In this document: in pieces, positions 34,497-43,626 of the stretch
How the letters are laid out: every line of letters starts with the position of its first letter
Position numbering within the stretch: position 1 is the first letter of the stretch
From: Bacteroidota bacterium
Lineage (GTDB): Bacteria; Bacteroidota; Bacteroidia; B-17B0; Aurantibacillaceae
DNA: 64,000 nt
NCBI GenBank assembly: GCA_018267825.1
Contig: JAFDXR010000001.1
Span: forward strand, 110,286 to 174,285
Reading direction: 5' to 3'
Translations under genes and position numbers: made by a program
The notes under the pieces: generated by a model
Told to the model about the DNA's origin: nothing
What the model saw: the letters and a program-made list of their open reading frames with translations, nothing else
Database searches by the model: none

Positions 34497-35158
34497 TTTA
34501 TAGCCTGTACTAAAATGTTAGTGACAACCTGTTTGCTTAAAAATTCGGGATGCTTTTTATTAATCATCACCTTATAGGACTGATCATATTCATTGATGGC
34601 CTGCACTTCCAGTTCATCGCCCAGCTTTAACTTAAGATCAGACAAATAGCGCAGAAACAGTGTACTGTGATCTATCACTCCGGTGAGAATGTATCTCCCT
34701 TTCTTATTGGCATCCGACAAGCGGGTCGATGACGACAGACGCATCACGCCTTTTTCATCGGGAATGGGATCACCATGCGGGTCAAACTTAGGCTTGCCTA
34801 AAAACTGGTCCAGTTTACGGATCAGTTCATCGCTGTGAATATGCTCCAGCTGCTCGGCAATATCATGTACTTCATCCCAGCGGAACTTCAGTTTTTCTAC
34901 TAGAAACACCTCCCAGAGGCGGTGCTTCCGGATCACGGCCAGGGCTGTTTTCCGGCCTTTCTCCGTGAGCTTCACCCCATGATAACGCTGGTAGGTAATG
35001 AGTTTCTTGTCCGAAAGCCGTTTCAGCATATCGGTTACAGTAGCTGCACGGGTTGCCAGCTTTGCCGCAATATCATTGGTTGAAATGGCATCGTGATGCA
35101 TTTCGCCCAGCTTGTAAATCGCTTTGATATAGTTTTCTTCCGTAAATGAAAAAGCCAT
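34493..35158 (-). CDS. mntR: DtxR/MntR-family metal-dependent repressor
   Basis: A 221 aa regulator with an N-terminal winged HTH (ENYIKAIYKL, then AATVTDMLKRLSDKKLITY), a metal-binding dimerisation domain (HRLWEVFLVEKLKFRWDEVHDIAEQLEHIHSDELIRKL, with His/Glu ligands) and a C-terminal FeoA/SH3-like domain. It should repress mntH when Mn or Fe is sufficient. It is first in the operon with mntH, and a candidate operator lies in the shared upstream region. Confidence 0.92.
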   Translation of the reverse strand: MAFSFTEENYIKAIYKLGEMHHDAISTNDIAAKLATRAATVTDMLKRLSDKKLITYQRYHGVKLTEKGRKTALAVIRKHRLWEVFLVEKLKFRWDEVHDIAEQLEHIHSDELIRKLDQFLGKPKFDPHGDPIPDEKGVMRLSSSTRLSDANKKGRYILTGVIDHSTLFLRYLSDLKLKLGDELEVQAINEYDQSYKVMINKKHPEFLSKQVVTNILVQAIK

Positions 35159-35162
35159 GTAA

Positions 35163-35190
35163 CAAAGGTAAATAATTTTATGATACTAAA
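35163..35190 (-). promoter_or_regulatory. mntR-mntH promoter
   Basis: On the minus strand TTTAG (35186-35190) and a perfect TACCTTTG (35163-35170) lie just 5 bases from the ATG, so the transcript would be nearly leaderless. Confidence 0.5.
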
Positions 35191-35196
35191 TATTTT

Positions 35197-35212
35197 TTTA
35201 GGCTAATCTAAA
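35197..35212. promoter_or_regulatory. candidate MntR/DtxR operator
   Basis: Inverted repeat TTTAG-N6-CTAAA with core TTAGGCTAATCTAA, close to the DtxR-box half-site pattern. It lies between the divergent mntR and RND-operon promoters, upstream of both -33 boxes. Confidence 0.5.
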
Positions 35213-35236
35213 TTTTAAAACTATCTTTATTTAACG

Positions 35237-35266
35237 TTTGTTTTACGGCAAATTATAGTACATTTG
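35237..35266 (+). promoter_or_regulatory. promoter of the heavy-metal RND operon
   Basis: Textbook Bacteroidota promoter: TTTG (35237-35240), 18 bases, TACATTTG (35259-35266). The leader is about 30 nt. Confidence 0.75.
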
Positions 35267-35304
35267 AACGCTTAATTATTAAAAGGTAACCATTATGGAC
35301 AAAT

Positions 35305-36564
35305 ATGGTTATTTCAAAAAAAATATTTCTTTTAACCACCCTGTTGGTGCTGGTGTTTCTTCATGTTGAGGGGCAACAGACTATTTCATTGCCCCAGGCG
35401 ATTTCACTTTCCCGCGAAAAAAACCCTTTGCTGAAAGTTGAATTGTTTAACCTGGATATTGCACGTGCCGATATTGTAACGGCCAAACTGCATCCCAACC
35501 CGGTACTGAATAACCAGAGCTTACAGCTCATGCGCCCCAGCCTGTTTCCGGAGAATACCAATTTTACCAATGCCAAAAACCGACAGATCTGGTGGCAGCT
35601 TACCAAACCATTTGAATTACCTGCACTCCGCAAGTACCGGATCGAATTTGCAGAACAGGGTGCAAATCTGGCGCAGAAAAATTATACGGAAAGCGAACGT
35701 TCCATTTTTTACAACGTAGCCAATACCTGGCTCGATGCCTGGTATGCGAAAGTAAACCTCGATCTGATTAAAAAGGCTCAGGGCAATATCGACAGCCTGG
35801 TGTATATTAACCAGTTCAGGTTGAAAAACCAGGTTATTACGAGCACAGATGTCATCAGGGCACAACTCCTGGCCGACCAGTATAATCTTCAAACCAAAAC
35901 CGCAAGCCAGGAATATCGCAATCAGCTTCAGACCCTGAAATTTTTACTGGGCACCACAGACAGCCTGAATATTGATGCCAATGAAGACATCGTAAAGCAG
36001 ATTCCTGCTGATAAAATTGACAGCCTGCTGAGTTTTGCCAACGCCAACCGTGCCGATATCCAGGCTGCGCAAGGCAACATCGACCTCACCACCAGTAATA
36101 TTGGTTACCAGAAAGCGGTGGCAAAACCCACTCCGGAACTCGGTGCCATTTACAACCCGCAAAACAGCATTCCTTATGTGGGTTTCTATGGAACGATCGA
36201 AATCCCTATTTTCAGCCGTAACCAGGGTGAAATACAAAAATCGAAAGTATTACAGGCACAGGCCCGTCAGAACCTGTTAGTGGTTCAGCAACAGGTAAAA
36301 ACCGAGATTACAACAGCCTACAGCAGTTTCCAGACACAAAAACAAAACCTTGAAAAATTCAGGGACATCATGGATAAATCAACCCAGGTGCTCAACTCTG
36401 TAAAATATGCCTATTTAAAAGGTGGAACTACCATCATCGACTTCCTGGAAGCACAACGTACCTGGTTTGATACTCAAAACATGTATAACAATGCCTTATA
36501 CAGTTACCGGAAGAGTTACATTCAACTCCTGTATGCAGCAGGACTTATTCAGCAACTGAAATGA
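35305..36564 (+). CDS. TolC-family outer-membrane factor of heavy-metal efflux (CzcC/CusC-like)
   Basis: A 419 aa outer-membrane channel for a tripartite efflux pump. The signal peptide ends near residue 24 (VEGQQ). Two OEP repeats of long amphipathic helices follow (ISLPQAISLSREKNPLLKV, then NIGYQKAVAKPTPELGAIY), with the family segment VGFYGTIEIPIFSRNQGEI and GGTTIIDFLEAQRTWFDTQ near the end. It is first in a four-gene operon, and its stop overlaps the adaptor gene start (ATGA). Confidence 0.92.
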   Translation: MVISKKIFLLTTLLVLVFLHVEGQQTISLPQAISLSREKNPLLKVELFNLDIARADIVTAKLHPNPVLNNQSLQLMRPSLFPENTNFTNAKNRQIWWQLTKPFELPALRKYRIEFAEQGANLAQKNYTESERSIFYNVANTWLDAWYAKVNLDLIKKAQGNIDSLVYINQFRLKNQVITSTDVIRAQLLADQYNLQTKTASQEYRNQLQTLKFLLGTTDSLNIDANEDIVKQIPADKIDSLLSFANANRADIQAAQGNIDLTTSNIGYQKAVAKPTPELGAIYNPQNSIPYVGFYGTIEIPIFSRNQGEIQKSKVLQAQARQNLLVVQQQVKTEITTAYSSFQTQKQNLEKFRDIMDKSTQVLNSVKYAYLKGGTTIIDFLEAQRTWFDTQNMYNNALYSYRKSYIQLLYAAGLIQQLK

Positions 36565-37538
36565 TTATGAAACGGACGCATTATACTCTTATGGCTGCGG
36601 GCCTGCTCCTGCTTAGCGCCTGTAAAAATGAAGCGGCACATGTGCAGACTGCACCCAGCACAAAGCCCGTGGTATCTGAGAATGGCACTGTGATCGGATT
36701 TCCGCATGACACAGTAACCCTTAATTTCTTCAAAACAGAAATTATCAAAACCGATAACCTGCAGGCCGAAATCACAGCACCGGCCAGGGTTGTTGCTACA
36801 GTAGTATCTTCTGAGGAAATTAAACAGCAACACCTGATCCTGTTCGATAACCCGGATCTGACTGCTACCTATACAGCCTTACTGCAACACCGCATCAACA
36901 TCAACCAATATAAAACCAACCTCGATCGTTACAAAGACCTGGCGGCCAATGGTGCTGCCACCGGCAAAGAAGTTATTGAAGCACAAACCCTTCTCGCCAA
37001 TGAACAGGCTGCTACCATTGAACATGAAGCCAAACTGAAACTGGCAGGATTTAATCCGGAAGCCCTTCAGGAAGCCCGTGTAAACAGTGTATGGGTGATC
37101 TGCGACATTCCTGAAAGTCAGCTCGAGAAAATAAAACCGGGAGGAACCTGTAAGGTATTTTTCACATCCTTTCCCGATAAAGCATTTACCGGGCGGGTAG
37201 AAGATCTAGGCGATGTGGTTGATAATATTACACGCATGGTGAAACTACGTATCAGTATCGAGAATCCTATCGGGCAGATCAAAGCCGGGATGTATGCCAC
37301 CGTGAACTTCGGGGTTTCTGAAGGTAATTACCTCTCTGTACTTAAATCGGCACTTGTAACCGTACAAAGTAAAAACTATGTATTTATCAAACGATCCGAC
37401 AATGAATTTGAACGTAAGGAAGTAAGCACTGGCCCACAGATCAACGACCGGGTGATTATATTCGCCGGCCTGAAAGAACATGATATTGTTGTGACAGAGG
37501 GTGCCATGCAATTGAAGGGTTTATCTTTTGGCTATTAA
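36561..37538 (+). CDS. RND periplasmic adaptor (membrane fusion) lipoprotein, CzcB/CusB-like
   Basis: Links the RND pump to the TolC-type channel. The 325 aa protein has a lipobox (LLLSAC, near Cys20), a short hairpin domain, a lipoyl/barrel region (ITAPARVVATVV) and a beta-barrel segment (ESQLEKIKPGGTCKVFFTSFPDKAFTGRVEDLGDVVD), then the membrane-proximal domain. No His/Met-rich N-terminal metal tail is visible. Starts at 36561 and 36567 are both possible. Confidence 0.9.
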   Translation: MIMKRTHYTLMAAGLLLLSACKNEAAHVQTAPSTKPVVSENGTVIGFPHDTVTLNFFKTEIIKTDNLQAEITAPARVVATVVSSEEIKQQHLILFDNPDLTATYTALLQHRININQYKTNLDRYKDLAANGAATGKEVIEAQTLLANEQAATIEHEAKLKLAGFNPEALQEARVNSVWVICDIPESQLEKIKPGGTCKVFFTSFPDKAFTGRVEDLGDVVDNITRMVKLRISIENPIGQIKAGMYATVNFGVSEGNYLSVLKSALVTVQSKNYVFIKRSDNEFERKEVSTGPQINDRVIIFAGLKEHDIVVTEGAMQLKGLSFGY

Positions 37539-37556
37539 AAACAAAACGCTGTTATC

Positions 37557-37856
37557 ATGATACAAGCTCAGATTTTTATTGACAAGGATGAAATTTACCA
37601 GGACAAACTCCTGTACAATTTTATCATGGAATTCCTGCTTCATCAGGATATTTCCGGAGCTACGGCTTTCAATGGTTTTATGGGTTTCGGTGCCAACCAG
37701 CAGCTCAAGCAGCCAAACCGTTTGTTCTCATTTGACGAAGAACCCATGCTGATCACATTTATAGACGATGATGCAAAAGTACTGAAAGCCCTTAAAGAAT
37801 TAAGAACCCTTACCAAAGCCGGTTATATTGTTACAAACCCGGTTGAAGTTCACTAA
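37557..37856 (+). CDS. DUF190-family PII-like small protein
   Basis: A 99 aa protein with the DUF190 layout: KLLYNFIMEFLLHQDISGATAFNGFMGFG, then LFSFDEEPMLITFIDDDAKVLKAL. The fold is ferredoxin-like and related to PII/CutA. Members are often near ion transporters and may sense ligands, but no function is established. It is inserted between the adaptor and pump genes of the RND operon with 18- and 5-nt gaps, so it is co-transcribed and may regulate efflux. Confidence 0.8.
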   Translation: MIQAQIFIDKDEIYQDKLLYNFIMEFLLHQDISGATAFNGFMGFGANQQLKQPNRLFSFDEEPMLITFIDDDAKVLKALKELRTLTKAGYIVTNPVEVH

Positions 37857-37861
37857 GCGTT

Positions 37862-40800
37862 ATGATCAAAAATCTGTTGATATTTTCTTTAAAGAACAGG
37901 TGGGCTGTGATTGCCATTGCATTTGTACTGGCGGCTACCGGCTACTGGTGTTTCACCATGCTCAAAATCGAAGCCTATCCTGACATTGCAGATACCAACG
38001 TCATTATTGTGGCGCCCTACCAGGGCCGGGCTGCGGAGGAAGTAGAGCAACAGGTTACCATTCCGATAGAACGCGCCCTGAATAATATGCCACGGGTTAT
38101 TGATCGCCGTTCCCGTACCATCTTTGGATTATCGGTTGTTCAATTGACATTTACCGATGGAACAGACGATTACTTTGCCCGTCAGCAGGTTACTGAACGT
38201 TTATCTTCCGTGAATCTCCCTGATGGTGTTACCCCTGAGCTGGCACCACTCACCACGGCTGTTGGTGAGATATACCGTTATGTTGTGGAAGCTCCCCCTA
38301 CCTACTCATCCATGCAATTGCGCGATCTCCAGGATTGGGTCATTGTACCGTCGTTGCTTCAGGTTCAGGGTATTGCCGATATTACAACATTCGGCGGCCC
38401 TTTGAAACAATTTCACGTATTAACCTCACCTGAGAAACTCCGAAAATACAACCTCACCATTAATGATGTGATTTCTGCCGTTGAGAAAAACAACCAGAAT
38501 ACAGGAGGGGGCGTTATAAGCCGCGGTGGACAAGGATTTGCTGTGCGCGGACTAGGGGCTTTGAAAACCGAAAAAGACATTGGAAATATTGTACTCACCT
38601 CTGTTGACGGTACACCCGTTTTCATAAAGGATGTAGCCAGTGTCGAAATTGCTCCTCCTCCTCCATCCGGTTTGCTGGGCTATTCGGTGCCTACAGACAG
38701 TATTGATAAAGTGGGATCAACAGAAGGTATTATTCTGTTGCGACGTGGCGAAAACCCGAGTGAAGTACTCGTTAAGCTCAAGGAAAAAATAAAGGATCTT
38801 TCTGAAAATGAATTACCGGAAGGCGTTAAACTGCGTGTACTCTACGATCGCAGCTTCCTGATTGACCACTCGCTCGAAACAGTCGGACACACTTTATTTG
38901 AAGGTATTTCGATTGTTATCATCGTGCTGATCTTTTTCCTGGGCAGTATCCGGGCGGCTCTCGTGGTTACTGTAACCATTCCTTTTTCGCTTCTGTTTGC
39001 CTTCATCCTGATGAAACTGGTGCATATTCCGGCGAATCTCTTATCGCTGGGCGCCATTGACTTTGGGATCATTGTAGACGGGGCCTGTGTGATGGCCGAA
39101 CATCTCATCAGGCGATACCGGGCTGCCACACCAGAGGAAAAGAAAGAAGGTATTATCCGCATTACGTTACTGGCTGCACAGGAAGTGGGCCGTGAAATTT
39201 TCTTCTCAGTTACCATCATCATCCTCGCCTACACGCCTATCCTGCTCATGACCCGTGTGGAAGGAAAACTCTTCTCACCAATGGCCCTCACCCTGGGCTT
39301 TGCCGTTATTGGTTCCATGCTGGCAGCGCTTACCCTTATTCCGGTGCTTATTTCATTTGCCTATAAAAAAGCCCTGTTATCTGAAACAAAACCGCTGAAA
39401 CCACACCGTAATATTATTTTACATGCTATCGAAAGCGGCTATCGAAAACTCCTGAATGTTTTCCTGAAATTTCACAAAACAGTTGTTATTTCTGGTGGAG
39501 TAATACTTCTTATTCTTATTGCTTTCGGGGTTAAATTGGGAACTGAGTTTTTACCTGAGCTCGACGAAGGATCCATTTTCATGCGCTCGTTTCTGCCTGC
39601 CGGTGTTACCATCCAGGAGAATGCCAAGATTGCACCGAAGATCCGGAAAATCATTTCGAAGTATCCACAGGTTGCCTATGTCATTACACAAACCGGCCGT
39701 AACGATGATGGTACCGATCCATTTCCTACAAACAGAACAGAGATTCTTGTAGGCCTGAAAGAGTATAAGCTCTGGAGCGATACGATCACCAAAAAAGAAA
39801 TTGTAAAACGCATGCAGTCTGAGCTGGAGCGTGAATTACCGGGTGCATCTTTCAACTCGGGGCAGCCTATTATTGACCAGGTGATGGAAATTGTAACAGG
39901 TAGTGCTGCCGATCTGGCTATTTCAGTAGTGGGCGACGACCTGAAGATGATGCGCGAAAAAGGCGACAGCATTGCTGACATTGTACGGAAAACCAAAGGC
40001 TCAGCGTCTGTGAATATTGAACAGGAAGGACGTCAGTCGCAGCTTGCCATCAATATCAATAAAGAAAATGCAGCCCGTTTCGGCATCAATGTAAGCGATG
40101 TGGAAGTAATGATTGAAGCTGCCATTGGTGGTAAACCCATTGGTACGATATACGACGGCACGAAGCATTACGACATGGTGATCCGCTATCTGCCGGAAAC
40201 ACGCAGTACAATAGACGATATTAAAAAACTACAGGTTCCTTCGGCTACCGGTGCGCTGATTCCGATGGAACAGCTGGCCGATATTAAATTCGTAGACGGG
40301 CAAACCAATATATACAGGATCAATGGAAAACGGATGATCACCATCCGTACCAATGTCAGGGGCCGCGACCAGGGTTCGTTTGTAAAAGAACTCGAACAAA
40401 AGATCGGCGCAAAGGTTCACGTTCCGAAAGGCTATTCCATTATATACGGCGGTCAGTACGAAAACCTGGAGCGTGCCGGTAAACAGCTCTCCCTCACTAT
40501 TCCGCTCACCATTATTATTGTATTGATCTTCCTTTTCATGTTATTTAAGAACATCAAATATACGCTCGTTACCTTGTCCTGCATCCTGTTTGCATTAACA
40601 GGCGGAATTACCGCTTTACTGATCCGTGGTTATAACTTCAACGTATCGGCGGGTGTTGGTTTCGTGTCTATTTTTGGTATTTCGGTGATGGCAGGTGTCT
40701 TACTGGTTTCAGCCCTGAACAGGGAATTATTTCACAGCCGTCTAACGTTAAAAGCCATGGTGCACAAAGTATCGGGCGAACAATTCAGTGCTATACTCAT

Positions 40801-40996
40801 GATGTTAATTGTGGCTATTATCGGGCTTCTCCCGGCGGCTACAAGTAAGGGGATCGGGTCGGATGTGCAGCGTCCGCTGGCAACGGTAATCATCGGGGGC
40901 TTAACATCTACACTGGTATTTGCGCCATTGCTTATTCCGACACTGTTCTACTGGGCCAGCAGCAGCGGTAAAAAGAAAAAAACACCTTCCGCATAA
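37862..40996 (+). CDS. czcA: heavy-metal efflux RND pump, CzcA-type
   Basis: Proton-driven inner-membrane pump of 1044 aa with 12 transmembrane helices and two large periplasmic loops. The helix 4 motif DFGIIVDGACVMAEH places Asp400, Asp406 and Glu413 at the D-D-E positions of CzcA-type (HME1-3) pumps. Cu/Ag pumps of the CusA class carry a different motif, so Co/Zn/Ni/Cd-type divalent export is predicted. The metal cannot be fixed from sequence. Its stop codon abuts the stop of the convergent MFS gene with no terminator between. Confidence 0.93.
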   Translation: MIKNLLIFSLKNRWAVIAIAFVLAATGYWCFTMLKIEAYPDIADTNVIIVAPYQGRAAEEVEQQVTIPIERALNNMPRVIDRRSRTIFGLSVVQLTFTDGTDDYFARQQVTERLSSVNLPDGVTPELAPLTTAVGEIYRYVVEAPPTYSSMQLRDLQDWVIVPSLLQVQGIADITTFGGPLKQFHVLTSPEKLRKYNLTINDVISAVEKNNQNTGGGVISRGGQGFAVRGLGALKTEKDIGNIVLTSVDGTPVFIKDVASVEIAPPPPSGLLGYSVPTDSIDKVGSTEGIILLRRGENPSEVLVKLKEKIKDLSENELPEGVKLRVLYDRSFLIDHSLETVGHTLFEGISIVIIVLIFFLGSIRAALVVTVTIPFSLLFAFILMKLVHIPANLLSLGAIDFGIIVDGACVMAEHLIRRYRAATPEEKKEGIIRITLLAAQEVGREIFFSVTIIILAYTPILLMTRVEGKLFSPMALTLGFAVIGSMLAALTLIPVLISFAYKKALLSETKPLKPHRNIILHAIESGYRKLLNVFLKFHKTVVISGGVILLILIAFGVKLGTEFLPELDEGSIFMRSFLPAGVTIQENAKIAPKIRKIISKYPQVAYVITQTGRNDDGTDPFPTNRTEILVGLKEYKLWSDTITKKEIVKRMQSELERELPGASFNSGQPIIDQVMEIVTGSAADLAISVVGDDLKMMREKGDSIADIVRKTKGSASVNIEQEGRQSQLAININKENAARFGINVSDVEVMIEAAIGGKPIGTIYDGTKHYDMVIRYLPETRSTIDDIKKLQVPSATGALIPMEQLADIKFVDGQTNIYRINGKRMITIRTNVRGRDQGSFVKELEQKIGAKVHVPKGYSIIYGGQYENLERAGKQLSLTIPLTIIIVLIFLFMLFKNIKYTLVTLSCILFALTGGITALLIRGYNFNVSAGVGFVSIFGISVMAGVLLVSALNRELFHSRLTLKAMVHKVSGEQFSAILMMLIVAIIGLLPAATSKGIGSDVQRPLATVIIGGLTSTLVFAPLLIPTLFYWASSSGKKKKTPSA

Positions 40997-42304
40997 TCAG
41001 GAATCCCGGTCGTGTATGAGCGACGTTTTTTTGGTATCGCGCATCACGAGATAAACCAATAGTGACAGAGCCACGCAGCCTGTTACATACCAGTAATACC
41101 ACGATTCATGTCCGGACTGTTTAAACCACAACGCGATGTATTCGGCTGTACCACCAAATACGGCCACAGCAACAGCATAAGGCAGGCCTACTCCCAAGGC
41201 ACGGATTTCTGCAGGAAACAACTCCGCCTTTACAACAGCATTAATGCTCGTATAACCGCTCACCATCAGTAAGGGTAAAATAAGAAATACAAATGCTTCC
41301 CCTTCGGATGTGGCATGACTCAGGCCGGTCAGCAAAGGTACTGTAAACACTGACCCAAGAATACCAAAGCCTATCAGCAGGGGCTTGCGTCCGATCCGGT
41401 CTGACAGATAACCGAATAAGGGCTGAATACAGGCAAATATGAGGAGCGACAGAAATGTGAGCAGGGTCGATTGATCTTTGGTAAGATGTACCGTATTCAC
41501 CAGGAATTTCTGCATATAGGTTGTGTATGTGTAAAAAGCCACTGTACCGCCAAGTGTCAATCCTACAACCGTTAGAACGGCCCTGGGGTGTTTCAGTAAT
41601 TCCGCCACTGTACCGCGTTTCGACACTTCCCCTGTTTCGCCTTTAAACTCGGCCGTTTCATGCAGGCTGCGTCGCAGATAAAATGCCACTACCGACAACA
41701 TAGCGCCGATCACAAAGGGAATCCGCCAGCCCCAGGCTTCGAACTGTGCCGGTGTGAGCAATACCTTTTGGAGCAACAACTGTACACCAAGGGCAATGAG
41801 CTGTCCGCCGATCAGGGTTACATATTGAAAACTGGAATAAAATCCGCGATTACCTGCTGTAGCCATTTCACTCAGGTAGGTTGCCGAGGTACCGTATTCG
41901 CCACCCACACTCAGGCCCTGCAGGAGCCTGGCAACAAGCAGAAGCAATGGTGCTGCCATTCCTATACTGGCATATCCGGGGGTTAAAGCTATAAGCAAAG
42001 ACCCGAAAGACATCAAAAGCACCGAAGTAGTCATGGCTTTTTTTCGGCCAAGCTTATCGGCCATACGGCCAAACAACCATCCGCCAACCGGCCGCATTAA
42101 AAAGCCAACCGCAAATATGCCCGCTGTATTCAGAAGCTGCGCCGTAGGATCGCTGCCCGGAAAAAACACCGGTGAGAAATAAAGCGCAAATGCAGAATAA
42201 GCATACCAGTCGTACCACTCGACGAGGTTACCTACAGAGCCCCCCACAATAGCACGTATTCTTGCTGAAGCACTCTCTATGCCGGCATGTTTGTTCGTGG
42301 ACAT
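40997..42304 (-). CDS. MFS metabolite:H+ symporter (KgtP/ShiA-like)
   Basis: A 435 aa 12-helix transporter of the MHS family, which takes up dicarboxylates, osmolytes or shikimate with protons. Signatures: GNLVEWYDWYAYSAFALYF at the N-terminus, PVGGWLFGRMADKLGRKKAM in loop 2-3 and LLQGLSVGGEYGTSATYL in helix 4. KgtP is the best-known relative, but the substrate is not readable. It is the last gene of the leftward spoT-fur-STAS-OmpA run (25-nt gap). Confidence 0.88.
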   Translation of the reverse strand: MSTNKHAGIESASARIRAIVGGSVGNLVEWYDWYAYSAFALYFSPVFFPGSDPTAQLLNTAGIFAVGFLMRPVGGWLFGRMADKLGRKKAMTTSVLLMSFGSLLIALTPGYASIGMAAPLLLLVARLLQGLSVGGEYGTSATYLSEMATAGNRGFYSSFQYVTLIGGQLIALGVQLLLQKVLLTPAQFEAWGWRIPFVIGAMLSVVAFYLRRSLHETAEFKGETGEVSKRGTVAELLKHPRAVLTVVGLTLGGTVAFYTYTTYMQKFLVNTVHLTKDQSTLLTFLSLLIFACIQPLFGYLSDRIGRKPLLIGFGILGSVFTVPLLTGLSHATSEGEAFVFLILPLLMVSGYTSINAVVKAELFPAEIRALGVGLPYAVAVAVFGGTAEYIALWFKQSGHESWYYWYVTGCVALSLLVYLVMRDTKKTSLIHDRDS

Positions 42305-42329
42305 TTTATTTTGCTGATGTTCTTTGATT

Positions 42330-43250
42330 TTATTTTTTCAACGGAACAAAGTACAATTCAACCCGCCTGTTCTTCTCACGTCCCTCAGGGGTTTTATTAC
42401 TTTCAACAGGAAACTGATCGGCATAACCATTGCATTTGATTTCCGTTTTTTTGTTGCTGAGCTTCGTCAGCAAATATGTTTTTATGGATGCAGCCCTGGC
42501 CAGCGATAGCCTCTGGTTCAGTGCTTTATTGCCGGTGCTGTCTGTATGCCCGTCGATCACAATACTAAACAAGGGATTGGCATTGAGCTCTTCTGCTATT
42601 TTATCCAGTTCTTTTTTAGCTTCCGGTTTCAGGACCGACTCATTGGTATTGAACAAATACATGGCATTGAGCGAGATTTGTTTCGCCGAACCGATAGCCG
42701 CTACCGCGTCTATATCGGCACCCGGCCACATACGATCGACCTTGGGCAATGGTGTACGCGCGTCTTTCAGTTTCACATAGCGAAAAATTTCGCCGGGCTT
42801 GGTCGAATCACCGATATCTACCAATGCATTTCCACCGCTGATCTTCCCGACACTGATCCACGTCTTATTATCTTTGGAAACATAGAGGTAGGTTTCTTCC
42901 ACATATTTTCCCATTTCAAAAACGTAAAGATCCGGACCATCAATATTAACGAGGGCATTGTCGGTAAATTGCAGAACCAGCTCGCCGCCGGTTCCGAGAG
43001 ATACAAATCCGGTAACATGCAACTCATCGAAATCAGGAACGCCTACAGCATCCTGCGGATTGGAATTTTCGGCAATCGGTGCAGGGTCGCCTTTCTGATA
43101 CGATACTACTTTATCGGCAAATGATATATCGCCCAGGGGCAGTTTTACAAAACCTCCATGGCCATTCTTATAGGATTTTTCCTGGGCCGATAAAAGCAAT
43201 GGGCCCATGCAGGCCCATAACACGATACATATTCTGAATAAGATGCTCAT
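42330..43250 (-). CDS. OmpA-family C-terminal domain protein
   Basis: 306 aa with a signal peptide ending LLLSAQ. Residues about 25-185 form a beta-rich domain with GVPDF and PDLYVFEMGKYVEETYLYVS, as in discoidin-like envelope proteins. The C-terminal OmpA domain (YLFNTNESVLKPEAKKELDKIA, then IVIDGHTDSTGNKALNQRLSLARAASI and GREKNRRVELYF) has the Asp and Arg that bind diaminopimelate in peptidoglycan. It is 4 nt downstream of the STAS gene, so coupled. Confidence 0.85.
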   Translation of the reverse strand: MSILFRICIVLWACMGPLLLSAQEKSYKNGHGGFVKLPLGDISFADKVVSYQKGDPAPIAENSNPQDAVGVPDFDELHVTGFVSLGTGGELVLQFTDNALVNIDGPDLYVFEMGKYVEETYLYVSKDNKTWISVGKISGGNALVDIGDSTKPGEIFRYVKLKDARTPLPKVDRMWPGADIDAVAAIGSAKQISLNAMYLFNTNESVLKPEAKKELDKIAEELNANPLFSIVIDGHTDSTGNKALNQRLSLARAASIKTYLLTKLSNKKTEIKCNGYADQFPVESNKTPEGREKNRRVELYFVPLKK

Positions 43251-43254
43251 TTGC

Positions 43255-43605
43255 TTACTGGCTCTGAAGCTTTTTCAGTGCCTCTTCTTTTGTATCAACC
43301 ACTTTGAAAAGGGTATTCAATTTGGTGATGAGTAAAAGCTCGTTTACTTTTTTATTGACATGGCAAATCACAGTTTCGCCGCCTTTGGCCCTGGTCTTCG
43401 TCAGGAGCTGAATCAGGATATTGAGACCACTGCTGTTCATGTACTTGAGGTCTCCAAGTTCAACAACAAAGCGGGTTTTGCCCGACTCCAACAGGCCGTC
43501 AATGGCTTTGATCATATCTGCAGCCTGGTTTTTATCAATCAGTTCGCCACTCAGGCTAATGATTTCACAGTTCTGCTCTTCGGTTAATTTATAGTCAAAT
43601 AACAT
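43255..43605 (-). CDS. STAS-domain anti-sigma-factor antagonist
   Basis: A 116 aa SpoIIAA/RsbV-like protein. The core DLKYMNSSGLNILIQL has the Ser58-Ser59 pair, one of which is the usual phosphorylation site, and the flanking strand FVVELGD. Such proteins bind an anti-sigma or related kinase when unphosphorylated. No HATPase-type kinase is nearby. A SpoIIE-type phosphatase is encoded 6 kb away (49440-50669). It sits in the spoT-fur-STAS-OmpA-MFS run. Confidence 0.88.
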   Translation of the reverse strand: MLFDYKLTEEQNCEIISLSGELIDKNQAADMIKAIDGLLESGKTRFVVELGDLKYMNSSGLNILIQLLTKTRAKGGETVICHVNKKVNELLLITKLNTLFKVVDTKEEALKKLQSQ

Positions 43606-43626
43606 AGGCGTTCGATTTCGGGATCA

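Noticed and set aside
40990-41000. Missing terminator between convergent czcA and MFS genes as a possible assembly error
   Set aside because: Abutting stop codons of convergent genes also occur at 56954/56955 in this window; nothing indicates a join.
42546-43124. 192-codon plus-strand frame opposite the OmpA gene
   Set aside because: Shadow frame over a well-supported gene, with no family features.
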